Source: Vibrio splendidus (GTDB taxonomy: Bacteria; Pseudomonadota; Gammaproteobacteria; Enterobacterales; Vibrionaceae). From it: a stretch of 64,000 nt of DNA. The stretch covers positions 248,001-312,000 of the forward strand of contig NZ_MCUN01000009.1 in the NCBI RefSeq assembly GCF_002873455.1, given 5' to 3'. A program made the position numbers and the translations under genes. Shown piece after piece: positions 36,126-46,452 of the stretch. The notes under the pieces were generated by a model. That model searched no databases. It saw only the letters and a list, made by a program, of their open reading frames with translations, and had not been told where the DNA came from. The stretch's first letter is position 1. Each line of letters opens with the position of its first letter.

Positions 36126-38882
36126 TTACAGGTCCACCAAAATTGTATCAGTCGTAATCCCACCTTGGTCATCGATTATCTTTAGCGTCACTTCATGCTT
36201 TCCGTATGAAGGGAAGATTGACGTGAATGTGCGTCCTCGTTTCACCTTTCCATTTGGCAATGTCCACTCAGTATCAACAATTCGACCATCATTGTCTGAA
36301 CTTGTTGACCACATGGTTACCCAACGACCCAAGTGAATGTATTTCGCGCTTGCTTCAGGAAGGGCGTTTGGCGATTCAACGCTCACAACGGAGCTAAATG
36401 AATTGGTAGCGCCTTTGTCATCAATAACGGTCAAGCTCACTGTGTATTCACCCGCTTGCTCATACGACCAGTTTGGCGCCATTTCGTTGCTTGTTGTGCC
36501 ATTACCGAAGTCCCATAGGTAACTGGTGATCTCACCGTCTTGATCAGAACTGAAGTTACGAGCGGAGACGTTCAGGCCAGTAGCATTGATCTCGAAGTTC
36601 GCAGTAGGTGCGACGTTGTGTTGATTTGCTTTAGATAAGCGCACCACACCGTATTCGTTGTTGTCACTCTGATTTACAATATCAACGGCTAAGCCAAATT
36701 CCGTCAGGATACGACCTGAATCTGGTGCTTGAGGGGACGTGTAATCTTGGTCATCAGAGAAGCTAGCACTGCCAACCAAACTGGTATCTTCAAGTACATC
36801 ATTGTCGCTGTTCACAAGACGCATTGGAGTATGATCTTTGAGTGAAAACGCGGCATCGCGAACTTGGTAACGAGTTTGAGCTACTTGACCGGATTTTTCC
36901 CAGATCATTGCATTCTGGTCAGCATCGACCACGCCTAACCAACCTTTACCTGGATGCTTGCCTACCCAGTTATCAGTCAGAGATTCGTCTACGTACCAAA
37001 TAATCAAACCCGGATCGAATGAGATGAGTTGGCCCATGCGTTTGATGTTCGCTAGACCTTCATCAACATCCATGTGGCTGCGCCATTGCAGCAGGTAGTA
37101 GTGTTGAGCTTGATTGAATCCATTACTCAGTTTGTAGCCATTTAGGGCGAAGGTGGATTTGCTTTCACCATCGTCAATTAAGGTTACTTCGCCATCAACG
37201 ACCACGCTAAGATTATCCAAATAGAAACCTTCCATCGCCAAGCCACCATCGGTGATGTAATCAAATGACAGCTCTACTTCTTGGCCTCTCCATTGTGAAA
37301 CGTCGAACTCAGCATCAACCCACCCGCCAGATTCGCCGCCAATAGCCGGAACGAGACCGGTATTGTATGGGTCGTCCATTGAGGTGATGTTGCCAGCTAT
37401 TGCTTGTCCGTTGATTAGCACGCGAGCGAAGTCGTAGTCTTTCTCTATCTCATACCAAGTTTTGAACGAAAGCAGAGCTGAATCACCAGCAGGGATCACC
37501 AACTTGCGAGTCATACTGTTTTTCAGATCATCGCCTTTTTGAGAGTGGAACGAATACTCACCATCAAAGGGTTTCAGACTTTCAATCTGCTTCTCTGGAA
37601 GATCGACTTTAATCATGTTCGGACGGCTGTTATCCGTTGTTTGGAACAGCGTATAAACTTGTGGGTTGTCTTCTAGGTCATCAATCGAGATTTGATCATC
37701 GTTAACCCAGCGACCGCCAATCGATTTTTGTAGGAAGTGTTTTGCCCAAGAGCTGAATGCCGTTGGTTGTGTACCACCAATCTTACCTGCCCAACTACCT
37801 GAAGACATTATTGACCAATATGAGACAGGTTCACCCTTGCCTGTGTATTGAGTGTCGTACTCGTCTGGCAGGCCTAAATCATGGCCATACTCGTGAGCAC
37901 ACACACCAGCTGCTGCATCAATAGGTTGAATCGTGTAATCGAACGCCGCGTATTGGCCACCAAAGCGATCTGGAAGTGAACTAGAGGTACCTTCTAGTAC
38001 ATGAGTGCGACCAAGGTTGAATCGGTGAGACCAAATCGCATCAGGGCCTAATACGCCACCACCGGCTTCTTCGCCAACAGATGCGTGGAATACCATTAGG
38101 TGATCAATCACACCATCGGGTTCACGAAAATTTCCGTCACCGTCGTAATCGTAACGATCTTCGATATCGTAATCGGCTAGGTTGATGCTAGGATCTTGAG
38201 CCAATTGATTCAGCGCTTCGCGAACCAGTTCTTGTGCGTTGAGATCGTTGTCGGTGGTCGGGGAGTTGCCACCATAGAATGACGCAGGCTTAGAGGCGCG
38301 ATACCAGCCCGCAGCTTGACCTGCAACACTGTAGCTATCACCTGATTCACTTTGGTAGTATTGGCGCATCGAGATTAGGTTTTCGCCATTTGGCCCTGTG
38401 TAGCCAGAATTTGAAAATAACAACTCTTGATAATGATCTGGGTTGTAGCTCTCGTACAACATCTGAGTGTGTTCTTCAGTTAGCTTGTTGTCGTCCCAGT
38501 TTAAATCGGGGAAATCAACCAGTAGAGCGAGTACTTTATCTGTACGCTTGGTACCTAATTCTAAAGCAAAGACACTCGCTTTTTTAACGCCAGACCCTTT
38601 TTCTATGGCTTTGAGTATTTTCGCTCGCTGCTCAAGTGCTTTTTTACCGAATTGAGCATCGCCTTTAAATCCGGAATTGATCTTATTCTTCAAGTAACGG
38701 TCAAGTGCGTCGTGCTTTGTCACATCGGTTGCATCTTGGTCGACTAAGCCTTGTCTAACTAGCATTTCAATGAGTTTGTCTTCATTAACAACGCCTAAAT
38801 CAATAGGTGTTTTTGCATAACTACTGACGCTAAATAGAGTTAGCATTGCTGAAGCCAACAATGTTTTTCTCATCATTTTCAT
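36126..38882 (-). CDS. prtV: PrtV-type secreted M6 metalloprotease with PKD domains
   Basis: Secreted zinc protease of 918 residues, the same length as V. cholerae PrtV. Signal peptide 1-23 (ending SSYAK) is followed by an N-terminal propeptide (about 24-105), the M6 catalytic domain with HEYGH at 330-334 followed by DLGLPDEYD, an MAM/jelly-roll-like region (about 440-610) and two PKD domains (about 755-838 and 840-918; the first contains YLWDFGNGTTS and the second ends the protein). PrtV is cleaved during activation and degrades extracellular matrix and blood proteins; in V. cholerae it protects against bacteria-eating hosts. The small protein gene 46 bases upstream encodes a propeptide-like sequence and is probably co-transcribed. 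Confidence 0.93.
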   Translation of the reverse strand: MKMMRKTLLASAMLTLFSVSSYAKTPIDLGVVNEDKLIEMLVRQGLVDQDATDVTKHDALDRYLKNKINSGFKGDAQFGKKALEQRAKILKAIEKGSGVKKASVFALELGTKRTDKVLALLVDFPDLNWDDNKLTEEHTQMLYESYNPDHYQELLFSNSGYTGPNGENLISMRQYYQSESGDSYSVAGQAAGWYRASKPASFYGGNSPTTDNDLNAQELVREALNQLAQDPSINLADYDIEDRYDYDGDGNFREPDGVIDHLMVFHASVGEEAGGGVLGPDAIWSHRFNLGRTHVLEGTSSSLPDRFGGQYAAFDYTIQPIDAAAGVCAHEYGHDLGLPDEYDTQYTGKGEPVSYWSIMSSGSWAGKIGGTQPTAFSSWAKHFLQKSIGGRWVNDDQISIDDLEDNPQVYTLFQTTDNSRPNMIKVDLPEKQIESLKPFDGEYSFHSQKGDDLKNSMTRKLVIPAGDSALLSFKTWYEIEKDYDFARVLINGQAIAGNITSMDDPYNTGLVPAIGGESGGWVDAEFDVSQWRGQEVELSFDYITDGGLAMEGFYLDNLSVVVDGEVTLIDDGESKSTFALNGYKLSNGFNQAQHYYLLQWRSHMDVDEGLANIKRMGQLISFDPGLIIWYVDESLTDNWVGKHPGKGWLGVVDADQNAMIWEKSGQVAQTRYQVRDAAFSLKDHTPMRLVNSDNDVLEDTSLVGSASFSDDQDYTSPQAPDSGRILTEFGLAVDIVNQSDNNEYGVVRLSKANQHNVAPTANFEINATGLNVSARNFSSDQDGEITSYLWDFGNGTTSNEMAPNWSYEQAGEYTVSLTVIDDKGATNSFSSVVSVESPNALPEASAKYIHLGRWVTMWSTSSDNDGRIVDTEWTLPNGKVKRGRTFTSIFPSYGKHEVTLKIIDDQGGITTDTILVDL

Positions 38883-38928
38883 TACATTTCCTTTTTATAT
38901 TTCCATGTCGATATCAGTATCAACTGCT

Positions 38929-39315
38929 TTATTCGGAGCGGTTGTCCGAGTTTGGCTTAATACACTCTTTTGGTGTCTTATTTAACTGACGTGTGTTTGT
39001 TGTATTTTTTTTACTTTCTATCTCTTTTGTATTGGTTATCTCTTTTCTATTTTTTGAATCAAACGGAGTGCTCTTTACTTTTTTTGCGTTGAGATAGATA
39101 CGCAAAGCTTCTTGATTGCCCTCATAGGTTAAGCCATGACAGATAACGCCTTGTTCAATCAATGACTTCAACAACAGTTCGTCATTCTCAATAGTGGAAG
39201 CCTGTGACAGTGAGGAAAAAGTTAGAACCATTAAAGCCATTGTTTTTCTGCGTTTTTTTATAAGATTCCTCGTTATTATAAGGGTTGTTGTAAGGTTCAT
39301 AGTTATAAGAGCCAT
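38929..39315 (-). CDS. Small secreted protein resembling the PrtV propeptide N-terminus
   Basis: A signal-peptide-bearing protein just upstream of prtV on the same strand. After the hydrophobic core (ALMVLTFSSLSQA) the sequence ENDELLLKSLIEQGV…EALRIYLNAKK lines up with PrtV residues about 33-70 (NEDKLIEMLVRQGL…ALDRYLKNKI), then becomes a polar Lys/Asn/Thr tail of about 55 residues. It contains two cysteines (one near the start of the mature domain, one near the end). The start is uncertain: ATGs at 39315, 39300 and 39240 lack good ribosome sites, while AGGA lies five bases before an in-frame ATA at 39261 that would give a textbook signal peptide (KKRRKT…). I infer a chaperone, inhibitor or decoy of the protease; this is unproven. 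Confidence 0.65.
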   Translation of the reverse strand: MALITMNLTTTLIITRNLIKKRRKTMALMVLTFSSLSQASTIENDELLLKSLIEQGVICHGLTYEGNQEALRIYLNAKKVKSTPFDSKNRKEITNTKEIESKKNTTNTRQLNKTPKECIKPNSDNRSE

Positions 39316-39747
39316 CAGTTTTGATTATGTAACAAAATATATTTATAAAATTAACCAATCAATTGGTTAATTATTACAATTAATTATTCGTTCCGGTTTC
39401 AACATTAAGAGTTAATATCAAATAAGTGTGTTGTTTATTTAATTGTCAGCTATTTAGTGAGGTTGGATGCATTAATAGTTGATGGTTTTAATATTTAATG
39501 GCAATGGTTAGGAAGTGGTTTTTATTCTCGAAAGCGCTTTGCGTAAGGTACGGGGGTATAAAAAATAAAATGAATATTTTATAGTTAGAGTTTAAAAAAT
39601 GCATGTAATAATTGAGTGTTTAGTAAATACTCATACTAAAATTATTTTCACTCGAAATATCAATAATTGGTCAATTAAGCACGAATTAAAATGCTTTAAT
39701 AGAAAGAATTTCGCAATACCCTCAATGAGGTTGGATTATCAGATGAC
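39316..39747. other. AT-rich control region upstream of the prtV operon
   Basis: About 430 bases without a supported gene; the open frame at 39599-39808 looks accidental. Composition is very A+T-rich. It contains the perfect dyad at 39349-39372 and the likely promoter of the small-protein/prtV transcript. Confidence 0.5.
39349..39372. promoter_or_regulatory. Perfect 11-bp-arm palindrome upstream of the prtV operon
   Basis: AATTAACCAAT and ATTGGTTAATT separated by CA. It lies 34 bases before the first possible ATG (39315) of the operon, where an operator is expected. The regulator is not known. Confidence 0.6.
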
Positions 39748-39773
39748 AAAAGAGCTCGTATTTGAGCTCTTTT
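39748..39773 (-). terminator. Terminator for the nucleoside-gate gene
   Basis: On the minus strand: AAAGAGCTC, a 6-base loop, then GAGCTCTTTT, 25 bases after the stop of the gene ending at 39799. Confidence 0.75.
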
Positions 39774-39798
39774 ACTTTCATTCTTGTTGGCGATTTAC

Positions 39799-40776
39799 TT
39801 ATGAATGAGAGACATCACGGTAAAAAAAGCGTTCACAAGTGCGTGGATTCAAGCGCTTTATGACGTTTGATATTAAAGCGATAACCAGCATCGAGAATAA
39901 TAATCTTCCCCAAAATATGGTGTAGAAGTCAGCCCCAATTAACATGATCAAAAGTGTATCTTCAATCAAACTGTGGAGTAGATTGAGCAGCATGATTGCA
40001 GTGAATACATCCCTCGCGGAGATATGTCCCTTTTTAGCTTCATTGATCAATAATCCACCGCCAAACGAAAGACCAAGCGTGATTCCAATAATGGTTAGAT
40101 TAGTCGCGTCCTTGCTGATTCCGAGTAATCTCAAGAATGGTCTTAACAATATTGCCATGAGCTTTTCAATGCCTAGAAGCTTTAAGATCTTGAGTAACAG
40201 TAATAGTGCTGAAATCACCATGAAGATAACGGCAAAGCTTTTGAGTTGTTCGGTAGCCCAACCAAGATAGCTAGTGTTTCCAGATACTTCAGGCTGCCAA
40301 AGCACGGTTGCTGGGTAGTTGAGCAAATCTCCGTATTGATAACTGAGATTGAGTAACCATGCCAACACTAAGCTACCACCGACTCTCACTGATAGGGTAG
40401 CCAGGCAACTCACGCCCGCCTTCTTAGCTATTGCACCCTCAATCGGTAATGAATGCGCTAGGAGCATCATGCTGCCTAAAACCGAGGCTTGAGCAACCGT
40501 TAAGGGAGCATCGGAATTAATAAGAATAATCAGTCCCGCATAGATGTTAGTGAGTATGGTCGCCGCCCATACCAAACCCATTTCTTTCGGTAATCCGACG
40601 CTTTGCATTATTGGGCTAAGCCATTCGCTAAGAATCACGATGCCGCCAAGCTCTTCAACGACCTTTATCACGATGATGATTGGAATCATGATTCGAAAAA
40701 GAGTCGAGGTGACATCGAAAATCTCTCTGAGGAGTTCGTTAAAAAATTGATAGATTGATTTCATAGTTACGACCAT
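39799..40776 (-). CDS. Nucleoside-recognition (Gate) domain membrane protein
   Basis: Inner-membrane protein of 325 residues with about eight helices and two Gate-type segments, similar to SpmA/SpmB and YjiH-like proteins. The first Gate segment is near residues 20-130 (LFRIMIPIIIVIKVVEELGG, WLSPIMQSVGLPKEMG). The second is near residues 180-310 (RPFLRLLGISKD and ITLGLSFGGGLLINEAKKG). The transported solute is unknown. The Lrp-family gene is divergent, with 141 bases between the starts, and probably regulates it. The start may instead be the ATG at 40764. A terminator is present downstream at 39748. Confidence 0.82.
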   Translation of the reverse strand: MVVTMKSIYQFFNELLREIFDVTSTLFRIMIPIIIVIKVVEELGGIVILSEWLSPIMQSVGLPKEMGLVWAATILTNIYAGLIILINSDAPLTVAQASVLGSMMLLAHSLPIEGAIAKKAGVSCLATLSVRVGGSLVLAWLLNLSYQYGDLLNYPATVLWQPEVSGNTSYLGWATEQLKSFAVIFMVISALLLLLKILKLLGIEKLMAILLRPFLRLLGISKDATNLTIIGITLGLSFGGGLLINEAKKGHISARDVFTAIMLLNLLHSLIEDTLLIMLIGADFYTIFWGRLLFSMLVIALISNVIKRLNPRTCERFFYRDVSHS

Positions 40777-40917
40777 GGTTCGATTGTTTGGAATGAGAAG
40801 ATCTTACCTTTATTATTGTGATGGTTATTTCAAAATCTACATCTATATTCGTATCAAATTTTTTATTTGTCATAGTATTTGAAATTATCATTCACAAAAT
40901 TTGAGCTTTGAGAAATT

Positions 40918-41385
40918 ATGGAAATTGATCGTATAGATAGAAATATTCTCGTTGAACTGCAGAAGAACAACCGAATCCCAAACCTAGCATTGGCTGAGAA
41001 AGTTGGTTTATCGCCTCCGGCTTGCTTAAAGCGAGTGAAACGATTGAGAGAGGAAGGCGTGATTGTGAGTGATGTGTCTATCATCAATCCAGAACTTACA
41101 GGCAGTAAGATGACTTTGGTTGTGTCCGTAGAAATGGAACGAGACCGAGGGGATATTTATCAGATTTTTCGCCATTCTATTTCTAAGGCGTCAGAGGTCA
41201 CGCAGTGTTATCAGATATCGGGCAGCTTTGACTTCATGCTGATTGTGACGGTCAAAGACATTCAAGCTTACGAAGATTTTGTTGAACGAGTACTGCGCAA
41301 AGATTTAAACATCCGCAAGTTCCATACCTCTGTTTCAATGAGAACCGTGAAATTTACTACTGCGGTTAACTTAGATGAGTCATAA
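40918..41385 (+). CDS. Lrp/AsnC-family transcriptional regulator
   Basis: A 155-residue Lrp-type regulator. The N-terminal helix-turn-helix (DRIDRNILVELQKNNRIPN, then LALAEKVGLSPPACLKRVKRL) precedes the AsnC/RAM ligand-binding domain from about residue 65. It forms dimers to octamers and usually responds to amino acids. It is divergent from the Gate-domain membrane protein, a common Lrp arrangement with amino-acid or small-molecule exporters. It is shorter and more specific than global Lrp. Confidence 0.9.
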   Translation: MEIDRIDRNILVELQKNNRIPNLALAEKVGLSPPACLKRVKRLREEGVIVSDVSIINPELTGSKMTLVVSVEMERDRGDIYQIFRHSISKASEVTQCYQISGSFDFMLIVTVKDIQAYEDFVERVLRKDLNIRKFHTSVSMRTVKFTTAVNLDES

Positions 41386-41557
41386 CCGTGAATTTGAGAA
41401 GAGAAGAGGCGTGAATCTCTGAGCTTAGTGAGGTGTCGTGTGTGTTTTTGTATAAATAGCAAGCATTTACACAAAATGTGATGTTCACATTTTGTCATAA
41501 CTTTAATAATTGTATATATTCCTCGGCTAAAACAATAATTAACAAAAGTTAGTATCA

Positions 41558-43120
41558 ATGACTGTCAGCTCATCATTTCAATCACGTGAAACGCTTGTAA
41601 GCGAAAACGAACAACTTGTCTCAACTACCGATCTTAAAGGTGTGATTACTTACGGTAATGATGCTTTTTGTCGTATAGCAGAATACAGCCAACAAGAGTT
41701 GCTTGGGCAACACCACAATGTTGTCAGGCATGGTGATATGCCTAAAGCCGCTTTTGCCGATATGTGGCTAAGCCTGAAGCAAGGTAAAGCATGGCGCGGT
41801 ATCGTAAAAAACAAAACTAAATCTGGTGGATATTACTGGGTCGATGCGTACGTCACTCCAATCTATGAGAGCGGCAAGGTGAATGGTTATCAATCTGTTC
41901 GCGTCAAACCTAAGAATGAATGGGTTCAAATTGCCGACAAAGCATATCAAGGCTTATTGAAAGCTGAAAAATCCGGTCGTCAATGGTCGTTGCAGATCAG
42001 TGATAGCGTTCGTTATGCCGTGTTGTTGGGCTCTCTCGCGGCTCCTGTAGTCTCAAATCTAATGGAAGTCGGGCAGGTATCACAATGGCTCTTAAGCCTG
42101 CTTCCGGTATCAGCGTTAGCTCTGCTTTTCCGACAAGAACTGATCGAGACACCGTTACAGTTGAAGAAGCTTCAATCGAAGTTTGATAGTGTCAGCCGAC
42201 TTGTTTACTCAGGCAATAGTAAGTTCTCAGTCGCTGATTTCCATTTGAAGTTGCTGTCTGCTCGAATTCGTACAGTATTAGGTCGTATGACCGATTCTGC
42301 AAAGCCACTACAAGACTTAGCCGATAACCTCAACACCACGTCATTTGAAGTGTCAGAAGCCTTAGACCAACAAACAAAAGACATTCTTCAAGTGCGTGAG
42401 GCAACTGAAGAGGTTGAAGTAACCGCGAATGAGGTCTCTTCTCGTACAGAAGAAGCGCACCAGATTGTTGATGTTACTTTGCAAACCTGTGCGGGTGCGA
42501 AAGAGAGCATTAATCAAACGCATCGAAATTTAGAAAGCTTAGCTTCACAGGCTGAAAAGGCGACTCTAACGACTTACCAATTGAGCGACCAAGCGCAAAG
42601 CGTGAGCAAGATAATGGAAGAGATTGGCGGTATCGCCGAGCAAACCAATTTGTTGGCACTAAACGCTGCAATTGAAGCGGCTAGAGCGGGCGAACAAGGA
42701 CGAGGCTTTGCCGTTGTTGCCGACGAAGTACGTGCACTATCGGGTCGAACGTCAAAGGCCACAGTTCAGATCAAAGAGAGCATCGATACCATGCTAGCGA
42801 CGATTGAAGGCTGGCAAAAGGATATTCTGGCTAATCGAGAGCAAACTGATGCGTGTGGTGATGTTGCGAAGGTGAGTGCAGAGCGTTTATCGGAAGTCGA
42901 AAACCTCATGCAATCAATGAATGGGTTGATGCAGTCTGTTGAAAGTTCTGCAAATCAACAACGTCAGTTATCGAGTGATGTAAACCTTCATATGCAGTCT
43001 ATCGCGTCTACTGCAGAGCAAAATTTAGTTGCAACGCATTCCGTGAAAGACCACTCCACTGAGCTAAAAGAGCAAGTTAACGAGTTCTATCACTTGGCGA
43101 AGCGCTTCGAAGAGAAGTAG
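41558..43120 (+). CDS. PAS-type (Aer-like) methyl-accepting chemotaxis protein
   Basis: Chemoreceptor of 520 residues without a periplasmic domain. An N-terminal PAS domain (about 15-115, with [19 protein letters not shown] and [18 protein letters not shown], the Aer family signature) is followed by a linker, two closely spaced membrane helices (about 150-190) and the cytoplasmic signalling coiled coil. Its tip ([20 protein letters not shown]) lies near residue 361. Aer proteins bind FAD in PAS and steer cells by redox or oxygen; FAD binding here is inferred. It is transcribed alone, with a terminator at 43155. Confidence 0.92.
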   Translation: MTVSSSFQSRETLVSENEQLVSTTDLKGVITYGNDAFCRIAEYSQQELLGQHHNVVRHGDMPKAAFADMWLSLKQGKAWRGIVKNKTKSGGYYWVDAYVTPIYESGKVNGYQSVRVKPKNEWVQIADKAYQGLLKAEKSGRQWSLQISDSVRYAVLLGSLAAPVVSNLMEVGQVSQWLLSLLPVSALALLFRQELIETPLQLKKLQSKFDSVSRLVYSGNSKFSVADFHLKLLSARIRTVLGRMTDSAKPLQDLADNLNTTSFEVSEALDQQTKDILQVREATEEVEVTANEVSSRTEEAHQIVDVTLQTCAGAKESINQTHRNLESLASQAEKATLTTYQLSDQAQSVSKIMEEIGGIAEQTNLLALNAAIEAARAGEQGRGFAVVADEVRALSGRTSKATVQIKESIDTMLATIEGWQKDILANREQTDACGDVAKVSAERLSEVENLMQSMNGLMQSVESSANQQRQLSSDVNLHMQSIASTAEQNLVATHSVKDHSTELKEQVNEFYHLAKRFEEK

Positions 43121-43154
43121 ACGTTAAATTTAAACTGAATGAGAAATAAGAAAC

Positions 43155-43182
43155 AGCCTTGCCAAATTAGCAGGGCTTTTTT
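43155..43182 (+). terminator. Terminator after the Aer-like gene
   Basis: AGCCTTGC and GCAGGGCT with a 7-base loop and TTTTTT, 35 bases after the stop. Confidence 0.8.
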
Positions 43183-43221
43183 GTGAGCTAAAAGAACAGA
43201 TAACAGACAACAGATACAAAG

Positions 43222-43249
43222 AAGCCCCGCATTTTCATGCGGGGCTTTC
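43222..43249 (-). terminator. Terminator after transketolase
   Basis: AAGCCCCGCAT and ATGCGGGGCTT with a TTTC loop, about 45 bases beyond the tkt stop on the minus strand. Confidence 0.82.
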
Positions 43250-43292
43250 AGTATGCATCAACCCATTTAAGGGCGAGACAATTTAATCAAGA

Positions 43293-45284
43293 CTAAGCAA
43301 GAATCTCTTTTGCTGTGTTTACTACGTTTTCAGTAGTGAAACCAAACATCTTGAATAGTTCGCCTGCTGGTGCAGATTCGCCGAACGTTGTCATACCGAT
43401 GATCTTGCCACCGAAGCCAACGTACTTGTACCAGAAGTCAGCGATGCCAGCTTCTACTGCGATACGTGCTGTAACGTCTGACGGAAGTACAGACTCACGG
43501 TATTCAGCGTCTTGCTTGTCGAATGCATCAGTTGCAGGCATAGATACTACGCGTACCGCTTTACCTTCAGCTGTTAGTTCAGCAGCAGCGCTAACCGCTA
43601 GCTCAACTTCAGAACCCGTTGCAATGATGATTAGCTCTGGCTTGCCAGCACAATCTTTCAGGATGTAACCACCCTTAGCGATGTTTGCTACTTGCTCAGC
43701 GTCACGATCTTGTTGTGCAAGATTTTGACGAGAGAAGATAAGTGCAGAAGGACCATCTTTACGCTCGATTGCCAGTTTCCAAGCAACAGCAGACTCAACT
43801 TGGTCACATGGACGCCATGTGCTCATGTTTGGAGTCAGACGTAGAGAAGCGATCTGCTCAACCGGTTGGTGAGTTGGGCCATCTTCGCCAAGACCGATAG
43901 AGTCATGTGTGTAAACTTGGATGTTCTGAGTTTTCATCAGAGCAGCCATACGCATTGCGTTACGCGCGTATTCCATGAACATTAGGAACGTTGCGCCGTA
44001 TGGTACGAAACCACCGTGCAGAGCGATACCGTTCATGATAGCCGTCATACCGAATTCACGTACACCGTAGTGGATGTAGTTACCAGAGAAATCATTTGCT
44101 TCAAGAGACTTAGAACCAGACCACATAGTCAGGTTAGAAGGCGCAAGGTCAGCAGAACCGCCCATGAATTCAGGTAGCATAGCACCGAACGCTTCTAGTG
44201 CATTTTGAGATGCTTTACGTGATGCGATGTTTGCTGGGTTAGCTTGAAGGTCAGCGATGATTGCCGATGCTTTCTCTTCCCATTCAGCAGGAAGATCACC
44301 GTTTACGCGGCGTTTGAACTCAGCTGCCAGCTCAGGGTATGCTGCTTCATAAGCTGCAAGTTTCTCGTTCCACGCTGCTTCCTTAGCTGCGCCTGCTTCT
44401 TTCGCATCCCACTCTGAGTAAACTTCCGACGGAATTTCAAAAGGACCGTGCTCCCAACCTAGTTGCTTACGAGTTGCTGCGATTTCGTCAGCGCCTAATG
44501 GTGCACCATGACAGTCGTGCGTACCTGCTTTGTTTGGAGAACCAAAGCCGATTACAGTTTTAGTACAGATTAGAGTCGGACGAGGATCCGCTTTAGCTGC
44601 TTCGATAGCCGCGTTGATAGCGTCAGAGTCGTGACCATTAACTGCTGGGATTACGTGCCAGCCGTAAGCTTCAAAACGCTTAGGTGTATCGTCAGAGAAC
44701 CAACCTTCAACTTCACCATCGATAGAGATGCCGTTGTCATCCCAGAAAGCAACCAACTTACCAAGACCTAGCGTACCCGCTAGAGAACATGCTTCGTGAG
44801 AGATACCTTCCATCAGACAGCCATCACCCATGAATGCATAAGTGTAGTGGTCTACGATGTCGTGGCCTTCTTTGTTGAACTGTGCCGCAAGCGCTTTCTC
44901 AGCCATCGCCATACCAACAGCGTTGGTGATGCCTTGACCTAGAGGACCTGTAGTCGTCTCGATACCTGGTGCGTAGCCGTACTCTGGGTGACCTGGAGTC
45001 TTAGAGTGCAGTTGACGGAAGTTCTTAAGATCTTCAATTGAAAGCTCGTAACCTGCTAGGTGAAGCAGAGAGTAGATCAGCATTGAGCCGTGGCCGTTAG
45101 ACAGGATAAAACGGTCGCGGTCAGCCCACTCTGGGTTAGATGGGTTGTGGTTCAGGTGAGAACGCCAAAGTACTTCAGCGATGTCAGCCATACCCATAGG
45201 TGCGCCTGGGTGACCAGAGTTTGCTTGTTGTACGCCGTCCATACTTAGAGCACGAATTGCGTTAGCTAGATGTTTGCGGTTCAT
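43293..45284 (-). CDS. tkt: Transketolase
   Basis: Thiamin-diphosphate enzyme of the non-oxidative pentose phosphate pathway, moving two-carbon units between sugar phosphates. The 663 residues have the full three-domain form. The N-terminal PP domain has [11 protein letters not shown] (about residues 23-33) and the ThDP/Mg motif [10 protein letters not shown] near residue 154. The Pyr domain has [20 protein letters not shown], with the catalytic Glu near residue 410. The C-terminal domain ends [11 protein letters not shown]. It lies downstream of transaldolase on the same strand (86-base gap with a perfect 8-bp hairpin). Probably the chromosome II paralogue. Confidence 0.95.
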   Translation of the reverse strand: MNRKHLANAIRALSMDGVQQANSGHPGAPMGMADIAEVLWRSHLNHNPSNPEWADRDRFILSNGHGSMLIYSLLHLAGYELSIEDLKNFRQLHSKTPGHPEYGYAPGIETTTGPLGQGITNAVGMAMAEKALAAQFNKEGHDIVDHYTYAFMGDGCLMEGISHEACSLAGTLGLGKLVAFWDDNGISIDGEVEGWFSDDTPKRFEAYGWHVIPAVNGHDSDAINAAIEAAKADPRPTLICTKTVIGFGSPNKAGTHDCHGAPLGADEIAATRKQLGWEHGPFEIPSEVYSEWDAKEAGAAKEAAWNEKLAAYEAAYPELAAEFKRRVNGDLPAEWEEKASAIIADLQANPANIASRKASQNALEAFGAMLPEFMGGSADLAPSNLTMWSGSKSLEANDFSGNYIHYGVREFGMTAIMNGIALHGGFVPYGATFLMFMEYARNAMRMAALMKTQNIQVYTHDSIGLGEDGPTHQPVEQIASLRLTPNMSTWRPCDQVESAVAWKLAIERKDGPSALIFSRQNLAQQDRDAEQVANIAKGGYILKDCAGKPELIIIATGSEVELAVSAAAELTAEGKAVRVVSMPATDAFDKQDAEYRESVLPSDVTARIAVEAGIADFWYKYVGFGGKIIGMTTFGESAPAGELFKMFGFTTENVVNTAKEILA

Positions 45285-45328
45285 AGAAACTTCCGAATAA
45301 AAATTAAGATAAACAAATTGATAAAAGT

Positions 45329-45349
45329 AGGGGAACTGAACGTTCCCCT
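45329..45349 (-). other. Hairpin between transaldolase and transketolase genes
   Basis: AGGGGAAC and GTTCCCCT, a perfect 8-bp stem with a 5-base loop in the intercistronic gap. There is no strong T-tract, so it more likely affects mRNA stability than ends transcription. Confidence 0.55.
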
Positions 45350-45370
45350 ATTTGAAATTGGTAAGAGTGA

Positions 45371-46321
45371 TTACAGCTTAGCTGCGATCATGTCTTCTAG
45401 TTTGCCTTGGTCAACTGCGAAGTTGCGGATGCCTTCAGCTAGCTTCTCTACAGCCATTGGGTCTTGGTTGTGATCCCATAGGAACTCAGCGTGAGTCATT
45501 GCAGCAGGACGCTCTTTAGTACCGTTAGAGTCGATTAGCTTCTCAACTACTTCGCCTTCAGCTGCTTCTAGGTCTGCTAGAAGTTGAGGAGCGATAGTTA
45601 GACGGTCACAGCCAGCAAGTTCAAGGATCTCGCCGATGTTACGGAAGCTTGCGCCCATAACAACAGTCTTGTAGCCGTGCTCTTTGTAGTAGTTGTAGAT
45701 GTCTGAAACTGAGATTACGCCTGGATCTTCTGAAGCTTCGAAATCGCGACCTTCTTTCGCTTTGTACCAATCCATGATGCGACCAACGAAAGGAGAGATT
45801 AGGAATACGCCTGCTTCAGCACAAGCACGAGCTTGAGCGAAAGAGAATAGAAGCGTTAGGTTACAGTTGATGCCTTCTTTTTCTAGGATTTCAGCAGCAC
45901 GGATGCCTTCCCAAGTAGAAGCCAGTTTGATAAGGATGCGGTCGTTAGTGATGCCAGCGTCGTTGTACATTTTGATAAGTTGACGAGCTTTAGCTACGCT
46001 GCCTTCCATGTCGTAAGAAAGACGAGCATCTACTTCAGTAGAGATGCGGCCTGGTACAACGTTAAGGATTTCTTTACCGATGTTCACGTTAAGCATGTCA
46101 CAAGTATCTTGAACTTGTTGTGCTTTATCAGCGCTTTGCGCTTTAGCGTATTCGATAGAAGCATCGATTAGAGGTGCGTACTCAGCAATTTGAGCGGCTT
46201 TAAGAATTAGAGATGGGTTAGTTGTTGCATCTTCCGGAGTGTACTTGCTGATAGCTTCGATATCACCAGTGTCAGCTACAACAGTTGTTAGTTTACGAAG
46301 TTGCTCTAATTTATTGCTCAT
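45371..46321 (-). CDS. tal: Transaldolase
   Basis: Class I aldolase-type enzyme of 316 residues transferring a dihydroxyacetone unit between sugar phosphates. It has the TalA/TalB length. The N-terminal [20 protein letters not shown] and the Schiff-base lysine motif [12 protein letters not shown] (about residue 132) are present, as are [20 protein letters not shown] and FVGRIMDW. The ATG at 46321 has AGGATGA upstream; the longer frame adds 20 unlikely residues. It is first in the tal-tkt unit and is divergent from the SorC-type regulator across a 459-base region with repeated GAACATTTG motifs. Confidence 0.95.
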   Translation of the reverse strand: MSNKLEQLRKLTTVVADTGDIEAISKYTPEDATTNPSLILKAAQIAEYAPLIDASIEYAKAQSADKAQQVQDTCDMLNVNIGKEILNVVPGRISTEVDARLSYDMEGSVAKARQLIKMYNDAGITNDRILIKLASTWEGIRAAEILEKEGINCNLTLLFSFAQARACAEAGVFLISPFVGRIMDWYKAKEGRDFEASEDPGVISVSDIYNYYKEHGYKTVVMGASFRNIGEILELAGCDRLTIAPQLLADLEAAEGEVVEKLIDSNGTKERPAAMTHAEFLWDHNQDPMAVEKLAEGIRNFAVDQGKLEDMIAAKL

Positions 46322-46452
46322 TTTGATCATCCTATGTATCGCAGAACACCCCTTTAATGGGAGAGGTGTGGGCATTTGCAAGCTAACTAATGAAGTTCCT
46401 CATGGTTGTACCAGTGAGCCTAACTTACATTAATTTAAATTTTTCTCCGAAC

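Noticed and set aside
39599..39808. Plus-strand ORF of 69 codons in the AT-rich region
   Set aside because: No ribosome site, no recognisable sequence, and it runs through the terminator and into the 3' end of the gene on the other strand.
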